Below, piece by piece: positions 24,037 through 36,189 of a stretch of 64,000 bases of DNA. How positions within the stretch are numbered: the first letter of the stretch is position 1; every line of letters starts with the position of its first letter. Origin of the DNA: Fasciolopsis buskii (Eukaryota > Platyhelminthes > Trematoda > Plagiorchiida > Fasciolidae); NCBI GenBank assembly GCA_008360955.1, contig LUCM01001722.1, positions 1 through 64,000 on the forward strand. Direction: 5' to 3'. The translations under genes and the position numbers were made by a program. The notes under the pieces are model-generated. The model saw only the letters and a list, made by a program, of their open reading frames with translations, did no database searches and had not been told where the DNA came from.

Positions 24037-24040
24037 TGTA

Positions 24041-26027
24041 CTAACAAACTGCAGCTCAGACTGCGGTCACAATGTATTTAGTAATGATTTACTTCTCAGA
24101 GATATCCCAGACCTAAGCAATGGACATTGTCAAAATGTACAATTAACCAAATGACAAAAATCTTCACGCACAGTGAATGAAAAGTGAGCGGATAAGAAAC
24201 TAACAAAAAAGGGAGTCATGGGAGATGTATTATTGCCCTACGCATTAAGCAGCGGTACGCTCTAAACTCAATTTAATTTCGATTACTCGGTTTTTGGCTT
24301 AACATTTAGACCCCTCTGTCAGAACAATGCGCAACACTGCTGGTTAGGGGTAGTTGGAAAGACGAAGTCCAAATGCGTCTTAAACAGATACATGACGTTG
24401 CAAAAATGAGGCTTAGTCTGAATGGAGGGGAAATCGATAAGAAGCGGATGACGACTGGCCCAAACGGAAGATGAAAGTTTAACAGATGCACTCTTTGTAG
24501 AAGCGCTCTGTTAGAGGCAGGAAAGAGCCCAACACTTGGTAAATTTGCATGAATGTTAACCAATGCTCCAGTTTCGCAAGGATGGCCTAACTGGACGTCG
24601 TCTTGAAGTCTTCAGCTTCGCGCGGCAGAAGAAGCGGAGTCCAAAAAAGGGAAAACCAACAGTCAGCCAGTGGGAAGAACGGTTCATAGCGGAGCTAATT
24701 AAAGCAACAGATTAGATGAAAAACGATTAAAAAATTCGGAGAACTACTGGATACACGCCTGAAAGAGAAAAAGCCGTGGAGATATATGAAACGTCCTTGC
24801 TTGTTGCGGAAAACGATAAAAAGAAATTAGGCTTAAATACGTGCTCTTTAAACACAGTGTAAAGGAAATGTGTTGAAGAGTTGGAAGAGGAGGAAGCGGC
24901 AGTACATAAATGTGTCCGCTCGATATGTGTCGGCCAAAGCGGTGGGTCTGAACTAGCCCCGAACTGGGGTGTTTAGAGCAAAATAACAGGGAAAATGCAC
25001 ATATACGGTCGGGAAGCAAAACGTGGGTGCGGGAGATGGGTATTGCTGAGAGCCGTAACATTTTGGGCCAGATAGGTTTGCAGTCGGTTAGGCCCAAGTC
25101 TAACCAGTCGAATATCAGAGAAGAAACTGGAAGAGCCCCAGGATGACGTCATCCAGAGCAATGCTCTGGTTGTCAGAATCCATGTCACCTCCAGCTTCAT
25201 GTCCCGTCAGATAGGTGCCAAGGAGGGTCCAGTTCTTCATCAGCTCCCAGACCCAGGCGGGTTTGGAGATCGTCGCCCGCTCTAGAGGCCGTTCGCACTC
25301 ATTTGTTCTATCTGGAAATGCAGAAGAGGAAAAAGGGAGAAAATTCTGGACATTGCTCTATCATCGATAAACCTAGACAAGTCATTTATTAGCAATGCAA
25401 CAATACTCAATTTGGTCAGTATAGTATCCGGGAGGCTGCTGTGTGCGAAGACGAGATCACCGAATTAAACGTGACATAAGTGGGCCACACAAAGAACCAT
25501 GTTAATCTGCAGCATGCGCAACGGACGTAGGAGGGTATAGAGGTTATGAGAAGGAGGGGCAAAACCCAATGGGCGAATGCTTAACATAGGATGACCTAAA
25601 ATTAGAGTGGCTGAGTATACATTTATAAGTTAACATATGCGTATAAACGTTTTTACGCGAAACTCCACAAAACTTTCGTGTATAAAAATGCTTGGGGAAT
25701 TGAAATTGTTTTTGCCGTGCTATCTCAGTATTGACAGCCCGAACATTTCGACAAGGCGAAGAGATTTCTGAGACGCTCTTCATTAAGATGAGATTGCGGG
25801 TGGAAACGCTAGCAAAGCGACCTTCTGAGGACGGGTTGGAAAAAAACAAGCTCTTGAGTTTTAGACGATTAAAAGGCATTGCCGAGAGGATTCATCAAGA
25901 ATTGAACTAACTCATTAGCATTCAGCTTACTAAACCTTATTGGTAGGCTTGTTCTACCCAAACAGGTTAATGCTACTTGCAAGTCACGGTTACTAGCAAG
26001 ACAACCAGCTTCTACAGCTATGAATCG
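24041..26027. other. No recognisable gene
   Basis: Minus-strand frames 24,744-25,097 (117 codons), 25,544-25,879 (111 codons) and 24,306-24,563 (85 codons) are present. None has a motif I can assign. Given the elements on both sides, this could be old retroelement 3' or 5' sequence, but nothing I can see shows that. Confidence 0.45.
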
Positions 26028-27060
26028 TCACTGGTCTGAAAGGAGCGGATAGAGAGTGGGAGTTTTGTTCCAAAGCCTCGGATGGACAGTGAGAAATAAG
26101 TGGAAACATAGGACAGACCTTGTTATTTTGGTATGAATGGTGAACGGCAGGTGTCCATTGGAATGGATCGAGTTAGAAGAAACAGGAGAACGGTAAGTGG
26201 AGAAAGATTGCTGATGGAGGGGATTGCGAAGAAAGGCCGAATTCATGTTTAGTCCCTGGATCAAGAAACTGTTAATCTTAAGAACCGCGCAGCGCTGCTT
26301 GTAGATAAGATCTATAGACCAGCCAAGCAGACGTTTGGCGGACCTCTTTTGTAATTTTCTGTATGGACACAATGCTATTTTGGAGATGTAATGGACGGAA
26401 ACTTAGAAAAAAGCATCTTTTGGCCTTGGATGGTTGAACAGCGGCATGCCTCGCGGATTTCGGCCAGTAGGAATAGTCAAGAACAAGGTCGCGGATAGTA
26501 GGTCAGTTGGTTACTTTTGGCCCATCTGGGTGAAAAGAGCCAGTGGTTGACCGGTGTCCGCATGATAACTCCACCTTTCTTCGGATAGAACTTCACAGCC
26601 CAGCGATCAATCTATCTATTAAGAGCAGCCAAGTTAGAGCAAACCTGGCCAGTGGTGCTAACAAGGTTGATGGGCTTTCGGGAGTAGGCGATTTTCATGT
26701 CGTCAACGGAGAGGGGCATGGAGCCGTGTGTGACGCAGTTTAGCGTATCATTCGTGTGCACGAGTATAAGCAAGGGTCCAAGTAGTCTAGCGTATATTAC
26801 ACCGCTGATTGCACATCTTCAGTTGGACATGCTTTCACCAACAGCAACGGTTAGTGTCCGTTTCGACAGATAGAAAAGCAATCAAGATGAAGGTGGAACG
26901 CTGATACCGAAGGAACGCAGTTTGGCAGAGAGATGAAACACGACAGAACGCTTTGGTCTCATCAAGGTAAACAAAACAAACTCAATCACTCAGGCTGGTG
27001 ACGAGATTTAAGAAGTCATGCTGACATTCCGTGCAAGGACGAAATCAAAGAAGCCGACGT
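26028..27060 (-). pseudogene. CR1/jockey-like reverse transcriptase and C-terminal region
   Basis: Translation from about 27,060 gives, across frames, QHDFLNLVTSLSD (family QHGF block), VYLDETKAF (motif A with SK changed to TK), LSKRTLTVAVGESMS, ISGVIYARLLGPLLILVHTND (motif B; Q-G-S residues lost), then LSVDDMKIAYS, the FADD box with its first residues changed but both aspartates kept (26,699-26,707). The WAVKFYPKK block and, in the frame 26,372-26,028 (114 codons), the thumb and C-terminal tail follow. Several stops break it up. This is clearly an RT, with the clade assigned by overall motif style only. Confidence 0.78.
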
Positions 27061-27715
27061 TATCTGGAACCAGGAGGCCTGTTTTCAAGATAGTCTATTG
27101 TAGAACATTAAACAACCTTTTATGCCAATCTGAATATAATTAGCCTACGATTGACCGGCAGGGAACTGGAGACTTCATGCAAAGAACCCTCCCTGTGCAA
27201 CGAAGATATAGATCATCTATTCCAGCTGGGCGCAACCAAGCTACAGTTTAGAGATATAAAGAGGGCTGGGAATCAGCAACGGTAGTTGGTTGCTTTCGCA
27301 GAGCTTCCGGGGGGTCGGCTTCTGTGGGTAGCGGCGCTATAGTGACAACATTTTTAACTGAACTGAACGCTCGTTGTGTGGCCTCAGAAAACTGGAACTA
27401 CTTGGAAGAGGTCTGTCAGGGGGTGATGACTTACGTGCACTTGAGAATGAATCGACCGTCTAAATTAACCAGACCGGCCAACTTTCGCAATTGCTGGTGC
27501 GACCGTGGTTCTCAACGGTCTTGAAAGGCGGTTACCTTAACCGGAAATGGAGGAATACCTAAGACACGTACAGAATAGGCCCGGTTTCTACGGGCCTTTA
27601 GGGATTAAAACGAGCTCGAACCCGGGCTGAATGTCGCTCTTTTGGGTGGATTGCAACCAAAATACCATCACCTACATGTACCCATTCTTTAAACTTTGAA
27701 GGACCATCTGTGTGA
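26028..27715 (-). mobile_element. CR1/jockey-like LINE (minus strand)
   Basis: On the minus strand, an endonuclease-like snippet GDGILVAIHPKERH (about 27,715-27,670) is followed by a decayed stretch, then an RT and the LINE C-terminal region ending at 26,028. Phrases near the end, LLGWSIDLIYKQR, TKITRS and HPRLWNK, match the conserved tail of jockey/CR1-type ORF2 (the TKxxRxxxF and WNxLP blocks). It lies head to head with the plus-strand LINE that starts near 28,255. Many stops and frame changes make it inactive. Confidence 0.75.
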
Positions 27716-28254
27716 GTGCATGGAAGACCTGAACCGCGTTTCTGAAACCAAAGGGCATCTTCGTGAACCTATCTCGAGTTGTGTCCTCAAATCGCGTCGA
27801 GAATCGCCGGTCGCCACCCTATTGGGAAAGCATCTGAAAAGAGGATCCCTACAGACTTTTGGGAGGGAACGCCGTGCTCGGTTCCAAAATGTGTTCATAT
27901 TCCGCCTTCGTTAGGCTGCACCTATCTGGAGATAGGCAACAAGCCGAAGGAAATTTGGGATCCTGTTGTTTTCATGTAACTGCTGCCAGAATTGGTCCGG
28001 TGGGCCGCGTCTACTCTACAAAGGCGCAGGGAGTAAGTCTGAAAATGTGCGGCACTTCCACCCCAATAAGGGCTGAAATCAAAAGCATCTACAAGAAACT
28101 CGTCAGCCAAGCCTCGATTCCAATGGCAGGGCATTCGAATGTTGCGTGGGGAGAGATAAGCGAAGTGTTTTGCGAATGTCGACGGCTTAAACCAAGCTTC
28201 CCCCAACCCTCCACCCACACCTCAATCATATTTGGACAGGGTGGTGATATGACA

Positions 28255-29590
28255 GTTACGGGTTTTTCCGGAGAAAAGGTGTCCAGCCTTCTCGGTACCA
28301 CCAACTTTATCACCTGGATTGATCCTGGAATTCTGCGATTTTAAGTCATGATACTATGGCCCTGACGGATGTACTCACCTGTTTGATCAACACATCAGTA
28401 AGCTTATCTTCTACCCCGGACTTCTGGGGGCCTGGTACTGCCGTGCTCATCCCGAAATCTAGCAGTTCTACTGCCCTAGCCAAAAGGTTTTCGCCCCATT
28501 GTTTTGGCATCTTCCGGTCTCAAAATGACCGAGCATGATCTGCCTAACCGTCTGTTCCCCTTTGAGTCTTCCCACTATTCATCTTCAGTACTCTTTCCAC
28601 ACTGTAGCCTTCTTTATCCCTCAAATTTTCAAGGCCAAAGACGCATCGATTAAATTTTTCAATTTCTCCTTCCTAGACTATCAATCGATATTCGATTTCG
28701 TCCGACAATCTCTTCTACTTCTTAAACTTAAAATGTTTTCCTGCCCCAGCATACCTGTCCGATTACGTCACTGACCGAACCCTGTGAAAAAGAAGTGGCA
28801 GTAAACCTGTTGTGTAACAACTCAGGATTGCTTCAAAGTACTGTTCTTTCACCTCCCCTCTTCCCCATTTACAAAAACGATTTATCAACTGGATCCCCCT
28901 TTCATTTGTATAAGTATGCTGATCATGTTGCCCCTCTAAAGCTTTTCCAACCAACAACGAATTTTAAGGCTTTTCCAAAAATTTTTGTCCTACATACAAG
29001 TTCTCTGCACATGCTGATTTAAATCACAATCCACCTAAATGATTTCAGTGTTTGTCCTCCCTCTCGGTCAGTCGGTCATTCCGAAACGTCTTTCAACATC
29101 TCAAAAACTCTTACCAGATTTGGTTCCGTGAAATATCCAGGATTTACTATTGATAAAATTCTGAAGTAGGCTCGTAACATTTCCACCTATGTAAACAATC
29201 GCCGATGGTTGTCATTTCAAACCAGAAGGCTTTGAACCTACGAGGTGAAGCAAAGCACGATCTCCTTTTTGTATACTAATCTGTTTCTCTGATCCGTCTT
29301 CACCAGTTTCCTGTTGCTGTAGCGGGTTTCGTTGGAAATGGTTTTAAAATTCTTCACCTGGCGCCATTAGTTATTATTCTTATACCTTTCATTCCACCAA
29401 CTGAATTATCCCTAAATCTGTGTAACCGGCACTTGTGTGCGTGTGAGAAATTTGCCCACAAAATTCTTTCAGATTCCCCGCAACCTCCGCAAAGCGATCT
29501 TTGAAAGTGCCATTCTCATATTTCTGCATGTTTCGCTTTTCGTTTCATACTCTCTAGAATCAACATCTGTCGGAAATCTACTGCCTCATG
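28255..29590 (+). mobile_element. Jockey/CR1-like LINE (plus strand, RT half)
   Basis: The element is recognisable from the linker just before the RT (FSGEKVSSLLG at about 28,263, in the long frame 27,859-28,344) to the C-terminal region near 29,590. The upstream limit is uncertain. The frame from 27,859 may include more of the element, but I see no endonuclease motif in it. No 3' tail is evident. The copy is 5'-truncated or 5'-decayed and its 5' side faces that of the minus-strand LINE at 26,028-27,715. Confidence 0.78.
28341..29590 (+). pseudogene. Jockey/CR1-like reverse transcriptase, YADD altered to YADH
   Basis: In order: a TPDFWGPGTAVLIPKS block (family WKxAxVxPxxKS), a broken palm start, FSFLDYQSIFDFV (motif A, FLDxxxAFDxV), SDYVTDRT, then the frame 28,795-29,022 with GLLQSTVLSPPLFPIYKNDLS (motif B, GVPQGSVLSPLLF) and KYADHVAPL, where the second catalytic Asp is His (28,915-28,926). 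Downstream, SVCPPSRSVGHS (about 29,047) and YPGFTIDKILK (about 29,138) mark the thumb and the LGFxID block. Numerous stops follow. The altered YADD and the stops rule out activity. Confidence 0.82.
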
Positions 29591-30189
29591 ATTAGCAGGC
29601 ATCTCGACAAAAACTGACCGTGCATCAACCGAATTACTAGGCAACCTACCATGATGTGCTCAATCATTCGTAAATTAGCACATTTTTCTTCGGTTTTACA
29701 AGGTGATAAACGTAACTTTCCTCTTAATTTTCTCCCCTTTTTTTGACCGAACTGTGCCATTTATTTGCAAAATTCAATGCATTGGGCAGTCGCTTATAGT
29801 GTGATTATTCGACGTACCGAGGTCTTACAGCACTCGGAATAGTGCACATGCTAGTCAAATACAGAGACGGATGAATTTCTATTATCATTTTGCGCTGATA
29901 GTCCACTTGTACTTCGAGAAGAGGGAGACGGTTTGTTTGCGAATGAGCGCGGGAAGCTGTTGATGACGATTATCCAATTAAGCATTCGGTTCACACCTAG
30001 GGCAAGAAAGAGATTATCGTAAGTGGAGCTGCCGGTGCTGTTTGCAGCCGCAGAATCTCTTTTCGCGAGGTGCTGGTGTAACGCTTTTTGCGGGGGGCAC
30101 AGGTCACAACCGGGAAAATCCAGGTTGTTTTCAGCTTCCTGAAGCTTAGAAACTAAAAGCTGATAGATGGCCCGGATCTTGTGCCGTAT
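29591..30189. other. No recognisable gene
   Basis: Decayed or unrelated sequence between the plus-strand LINE and the possible ORF1 remnant. I see no motif on either strand. Confidence 0.45.
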
Positions 30190-30720
30190 ACACGGACCTG
30201 GAACCTAGTCTCCTTGCACGTCACAATTGCCAGTCCAAAAGAACAGTTTTATCTCTCACAATATCCTCTTGCTGATGGCAGATAGGATCTCCCTGATGAG
30301 AAGCTGCCGCGTCTGCCTCGGAGCAGGCCACAACAACCTTGCCTGTTAGAAGCCTTGACTCTGCGTCGGTTTTCCTCAGATGTTTAAAAGTGGGGATAAA
30401 ATGCAGTGGGGAATGATTATTCAAGATCGGTGTTAGAAAAACAGACTGCAGGAATGGCGGAGCCCCGGGAAGCAGAACGAAATATTAAAGATTACGTTGA
30501 CGGCCTGAAAAGCTTGATCATCTAGTCAAAGCCAGCAGCAGTGGCAGCAGAAACGTCTTGTAGAATATTGAAGTAGCAAGCAGTTGATGCTTCTGCGATA
30601 TCGTGCGACAAAGAGAAATCGGCTGAGTGCATAGTTCTTTGAGACAAACTTATCATTTCGGCCCTTCCATAAGATTCGCATGCTCAGATATTCTGTCGGT
30701 TCGGCCACGTTTCTTCACCT
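30190..30720 (-). pseudogene. Possible LINE ORF1 (RRM-like) remnant
   Basis: Minus-strand frames 30,708-30,526 (opening MAEPTEYLSMRI) and 30,424-30,221 (HLRKTDAESRLLTGKVVVACSEADAA) resemble, by eye, the ORF1 RNA-binding region of CR1-like LINEs. There, a NVPEPxExLxxRI block is followed by a RLGKxxxxSRPLKVVF...EADA block. The two are in order and about 100 bp apart. If real, this could be the ORF1 of the minus-strand LINE at 26.0-27.7 kb, split from it by the plus-strand LINE. I regard it as plausible, not established. Confidence 0.3.
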
Positions 30721-31746
30721 AAAGCCATCGCATAAGGATCACGGAAAACCTGGAAACCTACTAAAGTAGTTGATTTTGCAAATGGAAACGCCAGTCTCTG
30801 TGAGGCTGATTGTTTCTTAAGACAGATAGACAATGGGGAAAGTGAATGGGCTTAGAGGAGAGGAAGCGGCGTAAACACTTCACATTTGACCGCCCGAAAT
30901 GAGGCACTATGAGGTGCTGTCTCCCGACAAAAAGAACCAATTAAAATCACTCCCCATGCACATGATAACTCACAGTGGCTACTTAACGCCTCACACTCCG
31001 AAGGCGTAAAACTTGGGTGCTGTTTTTACTGCTACGTTTAACAAACCATATAATAAACCCAACGATTAAGAAGGACAAGAACGTTCAGGGATACAGTCTT
31101 GTTTGAGGACCAATGCACCCTCCGAGAAGGGCAGCAGCGGAGCCCCGCCGAAGAACCCTGTAGAAACAAGCATCAATATAGCAGCAGCGTTGACACCCCG
31201 GACGCTCATCACTGCCACGAGTGTGCGTTTATCGTTGGTTAAGTTCGTTTGACGCTGTTTGTCGTTCACGTGGTTTTTTGTCATAAATCGGAGTAACCGA
31301 GCACGTAAGAAACACTGTTGATGTTTATTTGTTGTACAATTAATTTTTCCAAATATAGCCAAAGTAGTATGGATACCCTTATGTTTTGACTTCGAACAAA
31401 TCGGTAGCTACGCGGTGCTCAAACTTTCTTAGGAAGTGCTTACACACGCCACGGGAGAATGCTCCAACTAATAGCAAGGCTGCACTGTCCAGAAATGCCC
31501 CACTGAACGCAAGTCTCCTGGTGACAGGAAGAATCCGCAAAATGATCCATCTTTTCAGGAATGAAGTACGGATGGATCGTCCCTTTGGAAGGCCAGCAAC
31601 AGGAGAGAGGACATAGGCCACCGTTTACATGCCTTACCATCAACTTGCCCAGGACCAACAACCATACGACAACTCCCAATATACCCAACACCAGTAGCCC
31701 AATCAATTATCTTGCCGGTCCATCAACTCTGAAACAAACGGTTAGA
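30721..31746. other. No recognisable gene
   Basis: Overlapping frames on both strands at 31,379-31,788 (75-88 codons) are mutual shadows, and none has a family motif. One minus-strand frame begins with a hydrophobic stretch (GLLVLGILGVVVWLLVLG) that could be read as a membrane segment, but nothing else supports a gene. Confidence 0.45.
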
Positions 31747-32706
31747 GGTCGACGAAAAAATGAACCCTTAATCAGACCCACTTGTTGATAGCCTGAACTG
31801 AATAATGATATGCGCTCGTTTGCAAAAAGTATCAACAGGTGACATGTAGTTCGTTTGCAATACTAAATGAACTTTTTAAATCATACCGCGTAAGGCTTGG
31901 CAACAAGCTCACGCCGGATATGATGGCTAATTCTTTGATAAATATCACGTCCTCGTTAACCCTGACTCCCATGCGGAACGGCCGGAGGTATACGTCAATT
32001 CCATTTCCGAATCCCTGCGTTTCGAACGAACTTTACCTTGGTCACATATAAGAGTTATCATGCTACCCAAAAGGAGTCTGAGTGGTTCAGATTCGTGAGT
32101 TAAAGTCATACGCTAACTCAACACAAAACACGATAAAGTAAATTCGTCAGAACTTTCTTTCGAATATGAAAGCTTCGAATCAAGTGCGCTGATGCATGAA
32201 CAATTCTTGAGTTTCAAAGGAATGTAAACAACTTCCCAACGCAGCACCGCGATTCTTTCCATTCTACTACTAACGGTAGTGCACGGAAGCTGTTAGAGTT
32301 TTGTGGTTGAAATTCTCCTAAGCCACACCATCATCATCGTTCCCCCAGAGTTACACGTTTCTATAAAAAGAGTGGATACCCAAGGGGAACAGGGAGTGGA
32401 TCCACATAGGCGGGAAAAGATAAGCTGCTGCCGCGGCCAACACACGGAACTGTCTGACTGTAAAAACACACTCTTTCAATCATTCTGGTTCGATGGAATA
32501 TAACAACACGATCACCACCGTTCACGGTTCACTGCCATATTCTTCAGCGTCTCCAGCCAGCTAGCCGACGAGTCTTTCGGACCCCAACCACGAAGAAGTG
32601 AGACACCTACTTTACCTAAGTTCGCTCTGCATTTTCTCATCCCGCGTTGCCACCTCTTTTGTTGACCTGCGCCTGGCTTCTTTCATGCTTTGGGAGGAAC
32701 ACAATA
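31747..32706 (+). repeat. Inverted duplication, left arm
   Basis: The reverse complement of 38,391-39,356. From about 31,760 to 32,665 the two arms read almost base for base the same; I saw one substitution, near 31,846 (GACATGTAG against GACATATAG). At both ends the match degrades over 20-40 bp before it stops. The arm contains about 580 bp of non-element flank (31,747-32,330) plus the 3' part of an RTE-like LINE in minus orientation (32,331-32,706). The same short frames appear in both arms (for example 32,303-32,503 and 38,799-38,599) simply because the DNA is duplicated. They are not genes. Confidence 0.92.
32331..32706 (-). mobile_element. 3' end of an RTE-like LINE (in the left arm)
   Basis: The minus-strand sequence matches the C-terminal coding end and 3' UTR of RTE copy 3 (GGTGGCAACGCGGGATGAG..., GTTGGGGTCCGAAAGACTCG) down to the CATCATCATCG complement of the GAT-repeat tail near 32,331-32,340. 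Between 32,666 and 32,706 similarity to copy 3 falls sharply, with mismatches in most codons. It encodes only the last ~65 residues and no catalytic part. Confidence 0.85.
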
Positions 32707-33071
32707 TACTTCAAGGGAAATCAGTCATCTCCCCCCAGTTCCGCTCTTTCAGAAAGGCCATGTACGCAGACGACGTGACCCTATGGAGTCCAGATTTCCA
32801 GATTTTGATGTTAGTCACTGACAACTCCATGAGATGGTCCGAAGATTGGATCCTTACAATTTCGGGTGACAAGTCCACCAGCATGTCCCCAGGCAAAGCG
32901 AATGATCACGGAATCAATATCAACCCGGCTGCCACCAGCGCAAATCGTCACATAGTATTATTTCTGACTAGACAGCTAACGTTCTTTCTCCAGCCACCAT
33001 CAGATCGCCGGCGAGAAGGCGTTTCTCGTTCTTTACTTGATTCATATTTCTTACGCGAGTATCTCGTTTGA
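32707..33071 (+). pseudogene. Non-LTR reverse transcriptase fragment with intact YADD
   Basis: The frame reads FRKAMYADDVTLWSP (YADD at 32,763-32,774), then MRWSEDWILTISGDKSTSM. That is the catalytic box and following Trp-rich helix of a jockey/R1-type LINE RT, where the pattern is YADDxxLW...W...W...xKS. No motif A or B precedes it, because the sequence immediately upstream is the left arm of the inverted duplication, so the RT has been cut at that junction. After about residue 105 of this stretch the similarity fades. It differs from the RTE copies (YADDVVCLFES), so I treat it as another LINE family. Confidence 0.6.
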
Positions 33072-36000
33072 CAGCCTCCCAACAGTCCACGGAGGCGCTA
33101 TTCGGCCTTCTTAGAATCGTGCACAAATTCCTCGTTAGAGGCCGATCGGCAATATATAGCGTTCAGGGGACTCCAGCAAACTCATTTTGGTGCTCACACG
33201 CTTCCCATGCTCTTCTCGCCTCCTAGAGAAAATACTTTATCCCCTGGACTTGGGACAAATTCCGCGATCGCTTTCTGACGTGTCGCCTATTCAAATCAGG
33301 CCAGGCAAAGAAATATGTTGACCTCTGCCCTCCTCCTTCCAGAAGGGTTTTCGAACCGATGTCCGGAAATTCTTGATAGCAAATTTCCTTACCCGGCAAA
33401 ATCTCAGCATTAGCGAACAAATACAATTTTAAGAAAAATTGTACATCCAGCTGGGCGTAATGGACTGATTTCCCGCAGCAACTTAGGCCAAACCATCGTG
33501 GAACAATTATGCCCCAATCAAGTTAGCATATAGTATCGTGTACAGCTTGGGACTCTCACTCATGTGAACACGGCCAAATATCTCAGAGTGGGTGCTACAC
33601 CTCTCTCCCAGTTTATCTCGTCTCAACTCGGTGGCCTCCCATCTAAATCTTAAGGAAAGCTCATAGACCCAGGAAAAAGTGTTTATTGGCAAGGAATCTG
33701 CGTAATTGTATGAAACTTCGAGACTCTTGGTACCACAATTTGTAGCCTTCCTCAACTTGTTTAACCATTCCACACTTTATCTTCCAAAAAGAGATCACCG
33801 GAAAATTAAGTTCCAGGAATGTAAAGAAATTTGAATTTCACTGCGGAGTAGAAACTCTGCGCCGTTTGTTTAAACTCTTCGGGCTGGCAGTCGACGTGCT
33901 TCCGTCGTTGTTTGCTGGTCATCGGCGATATCGCCGTTGGTCGTCGTTGGGCTTGTATCGTTTGGATGACTTCACATCGGATTGAGGTCTCCATCGCCCA
34001 AACAATGTGTTGGATTGCGGTGTTAGCTTCTCGTGGTAAGTGCACTGTCCAGTGATGTTTATTTGCTACTATGAACCGTGTGCGGTCATGAGCTGCTTCT
34101 GTTTCTGATTTTAGGACTACCTAATCGGTAGCTTTTGTTCTCTTTTAGCTCCGGTAGCAGGTGGTCGGCGTGAGCGGATATTTCAAAGTTCGAGAATATC
34201 CGGCACTATCTAGGGCTGTCTCACTGCCACCTTTTCATTATGTTGGTTCTCGTGTTTAGCTGCGCAATGGAGCAGAGATCTCTTCCAACTCAGTAAGTTA
34301 TACTAATCTTTGATTCGTGCTGCTTGTCAGCGGGATGTATCCATTTCCAAACTACATCTGCGAGGTCGATCCCATCCACATTTGCTATTTTACTTCTCGT
34401 ACTAATGTACATTTTTCAGAACGGGGGTTACGGCCTACCGCGCTGCCTCGTGGGGAAGTTGGCCGACAGTGGGGAGATTTAAATCCGATTCCAAAGGCCA
34501 CGACCTTATCCGCCTGGCGACCGCCGGCGAAGGGTTGCTAGGACGGTTTAGTCGGCGTGCTCGTTGTTCTACCACGGTAAGTATTTGCTCCAGACTTACG
34601 TTTATATGTCTCTGATGAAAATTTCTTCTTGAGTCATGATTGTCACCAAGATCGCTGATGTTTGGGGTATATCACATATGGGATTTTCCGGGACACGACT
34701 AATAGACTTTCATTCTTTTCCAGATCGTACGCCCGATCCTTCGTTCAGATTTTGGTCTATCAAGGACAACAATAAAATTATACTTCAAATTTATGTTCTA
34801 CATCCAGGTCACTGGTCCCTGGGAATTTTGGTTTGAGTGCAAAACGTTTTGCTTAGAAGAGTCTGGCTGGCATTCAGCATTAAGCCTTGTGGACGTTCCG
34901 TCGCGACTGCACTTTGGCACATGCTTTTCTTTGTGGGGTTGTGTACAGAGACCAAGCCTGAATGAGTTAAATTTTTTGGGCGATATTTTCTTGTGAGATG
35001 TATTTGGCCTGCATCGGGAGTCGCCCGGGCACTCAGTCTAGGTCGGCAGCAGACGAAGACTAGCTGAGCAACCGGAACCTGTGGACTCGCGCAGATATTT
35101 GGTCGGTGCCCAGTTGAATTCGTGCATGGGTCATGTCTGAAAGTCCAGTTAAACGGGGTGCTCCTAGCATTAGTCGCATGGCGCCGGTTTGTTTAACCTG
35201 TCTTTTAGACTGATGGTAAGTGTGTGTGCACACGGGAGAGATCCGTCGATACAGTTCCGAACAAATAGTCCTACCGAGAGCTCTGTGGTAGCTGGACAGT
35301 GGTGTCTGTGTGCCTGAAAATCGGTTTGCTGACCGGGGTTAAGAGAAGATGTCCTGTAGAGTGACCTGCAAATAACAGTCGCCAGTGTTACACGTAAAAC
35401 CGGTGGTGCGGTCAAGCGCCACGAAGTGGGCTGCCGCTGAGTGGCTACTGGGCCGCTCAAAAATTAGGACCAGTTAGGCTTTGCCGAAAACCTACAGATT
35501 AGATTACTGTGGGGCGGCGAAGAGGTGGCGAGCGTTCCGTGTGCACCACTGATCCAGATTCGATTCGGTTCCGCGTGTCAAGGGAACAGTATGGGCCAAA
35601 AAAGCGGTTTGTGGATTCGTTGACCGGCAGACGGTCGGGTGCTGCTTGAAAGAAACACGGAAGGCTAGCCGTGCCTGGACAATGTTTCCGTGGCGGCGAA
35701 AGTCTTTGCGTGTCAAGAAATGAAACTGGTAAGAGTCGGGAACATCGGAGGCGAATTAGATGGAGCCCTGTGTTGCATATGAAAGGTTGGCATTGCCTAG
35801 TTCGTGCGTCGCGTTTCGTGTGCCTTTCTTGTTGCCATCCGGTGATCGGTGAGTGCTACAAACGAGATAGAAGGTCCTCTTGTGATTTTGTTAGGTGCAA
35901 GATGGGCAACTTCGGTGTACCTTAGCGGGATCTAGGCGATGCGTAGAATTTGTTGAAATCGGTCAGGTGTCTGTTATGTTAATCCCATGTACACATCTGC

Positions 36001-36189
36001 GCCAGTGCTATGCTAATACCAGCTTTTAGGGTTGGAAAGGCTGGTTACCCGTGCGGTCCGTGATCGTGAAATCTAACTGGTGCCCATCGTTCTCTTGGTG
36101 GCTTTAAAGCAGGTCGAGTTGGTCGCTCATGCCTGCCGTTTTCGGCCTAATCGCTTCTGAGGTCTGGTCACCATCTCACCGTGAACCGC
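33072..36189. other. Spacer between the inverted arms, no recognisable gene
   Basis: About 3.1 kb, GC-richer between 34,100 and 36,100 than most of the window. Frames 34,317-34,541 (+, 74 codons), 35,170-35,460 (-, 96 codons) and 35,671-35,925 (+, 84 codons) show no motif I can name. The local base composition suggests an old repeat rather than random flank, but I could not assign it. Confidence 0.4.

Larger units (their letters stand above)
23281..24040 (-). mobile_element. Ty3/gypsy LTR-retrotransposon fragment (RNase H to integrase zinc finger)
   Basis: On the minus strand an RNase H segment (24,036 to 23,740) is followed, after a decayed spacer, by an integrase N-terminal zinc-binding segment (23,550 to 23,281). 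That is the pol order of Ty3/gypsy elements. I find no RT above 24,040, no integrase core below 23,281 and no LTRs, so this is an internal fragment. It is a different copy, on the opposite strand, from the one at 59.8-61.9 kb. Confidence 0.78.

Noticed and set aside
32303..32503. Conserved 66-residue protein present twice (also 38,599-38,799)
   Set aside because: The identity is due to the inverted DNA duplication, and the frame is antisense to the LINE 3' UTR and C-terminal codons.
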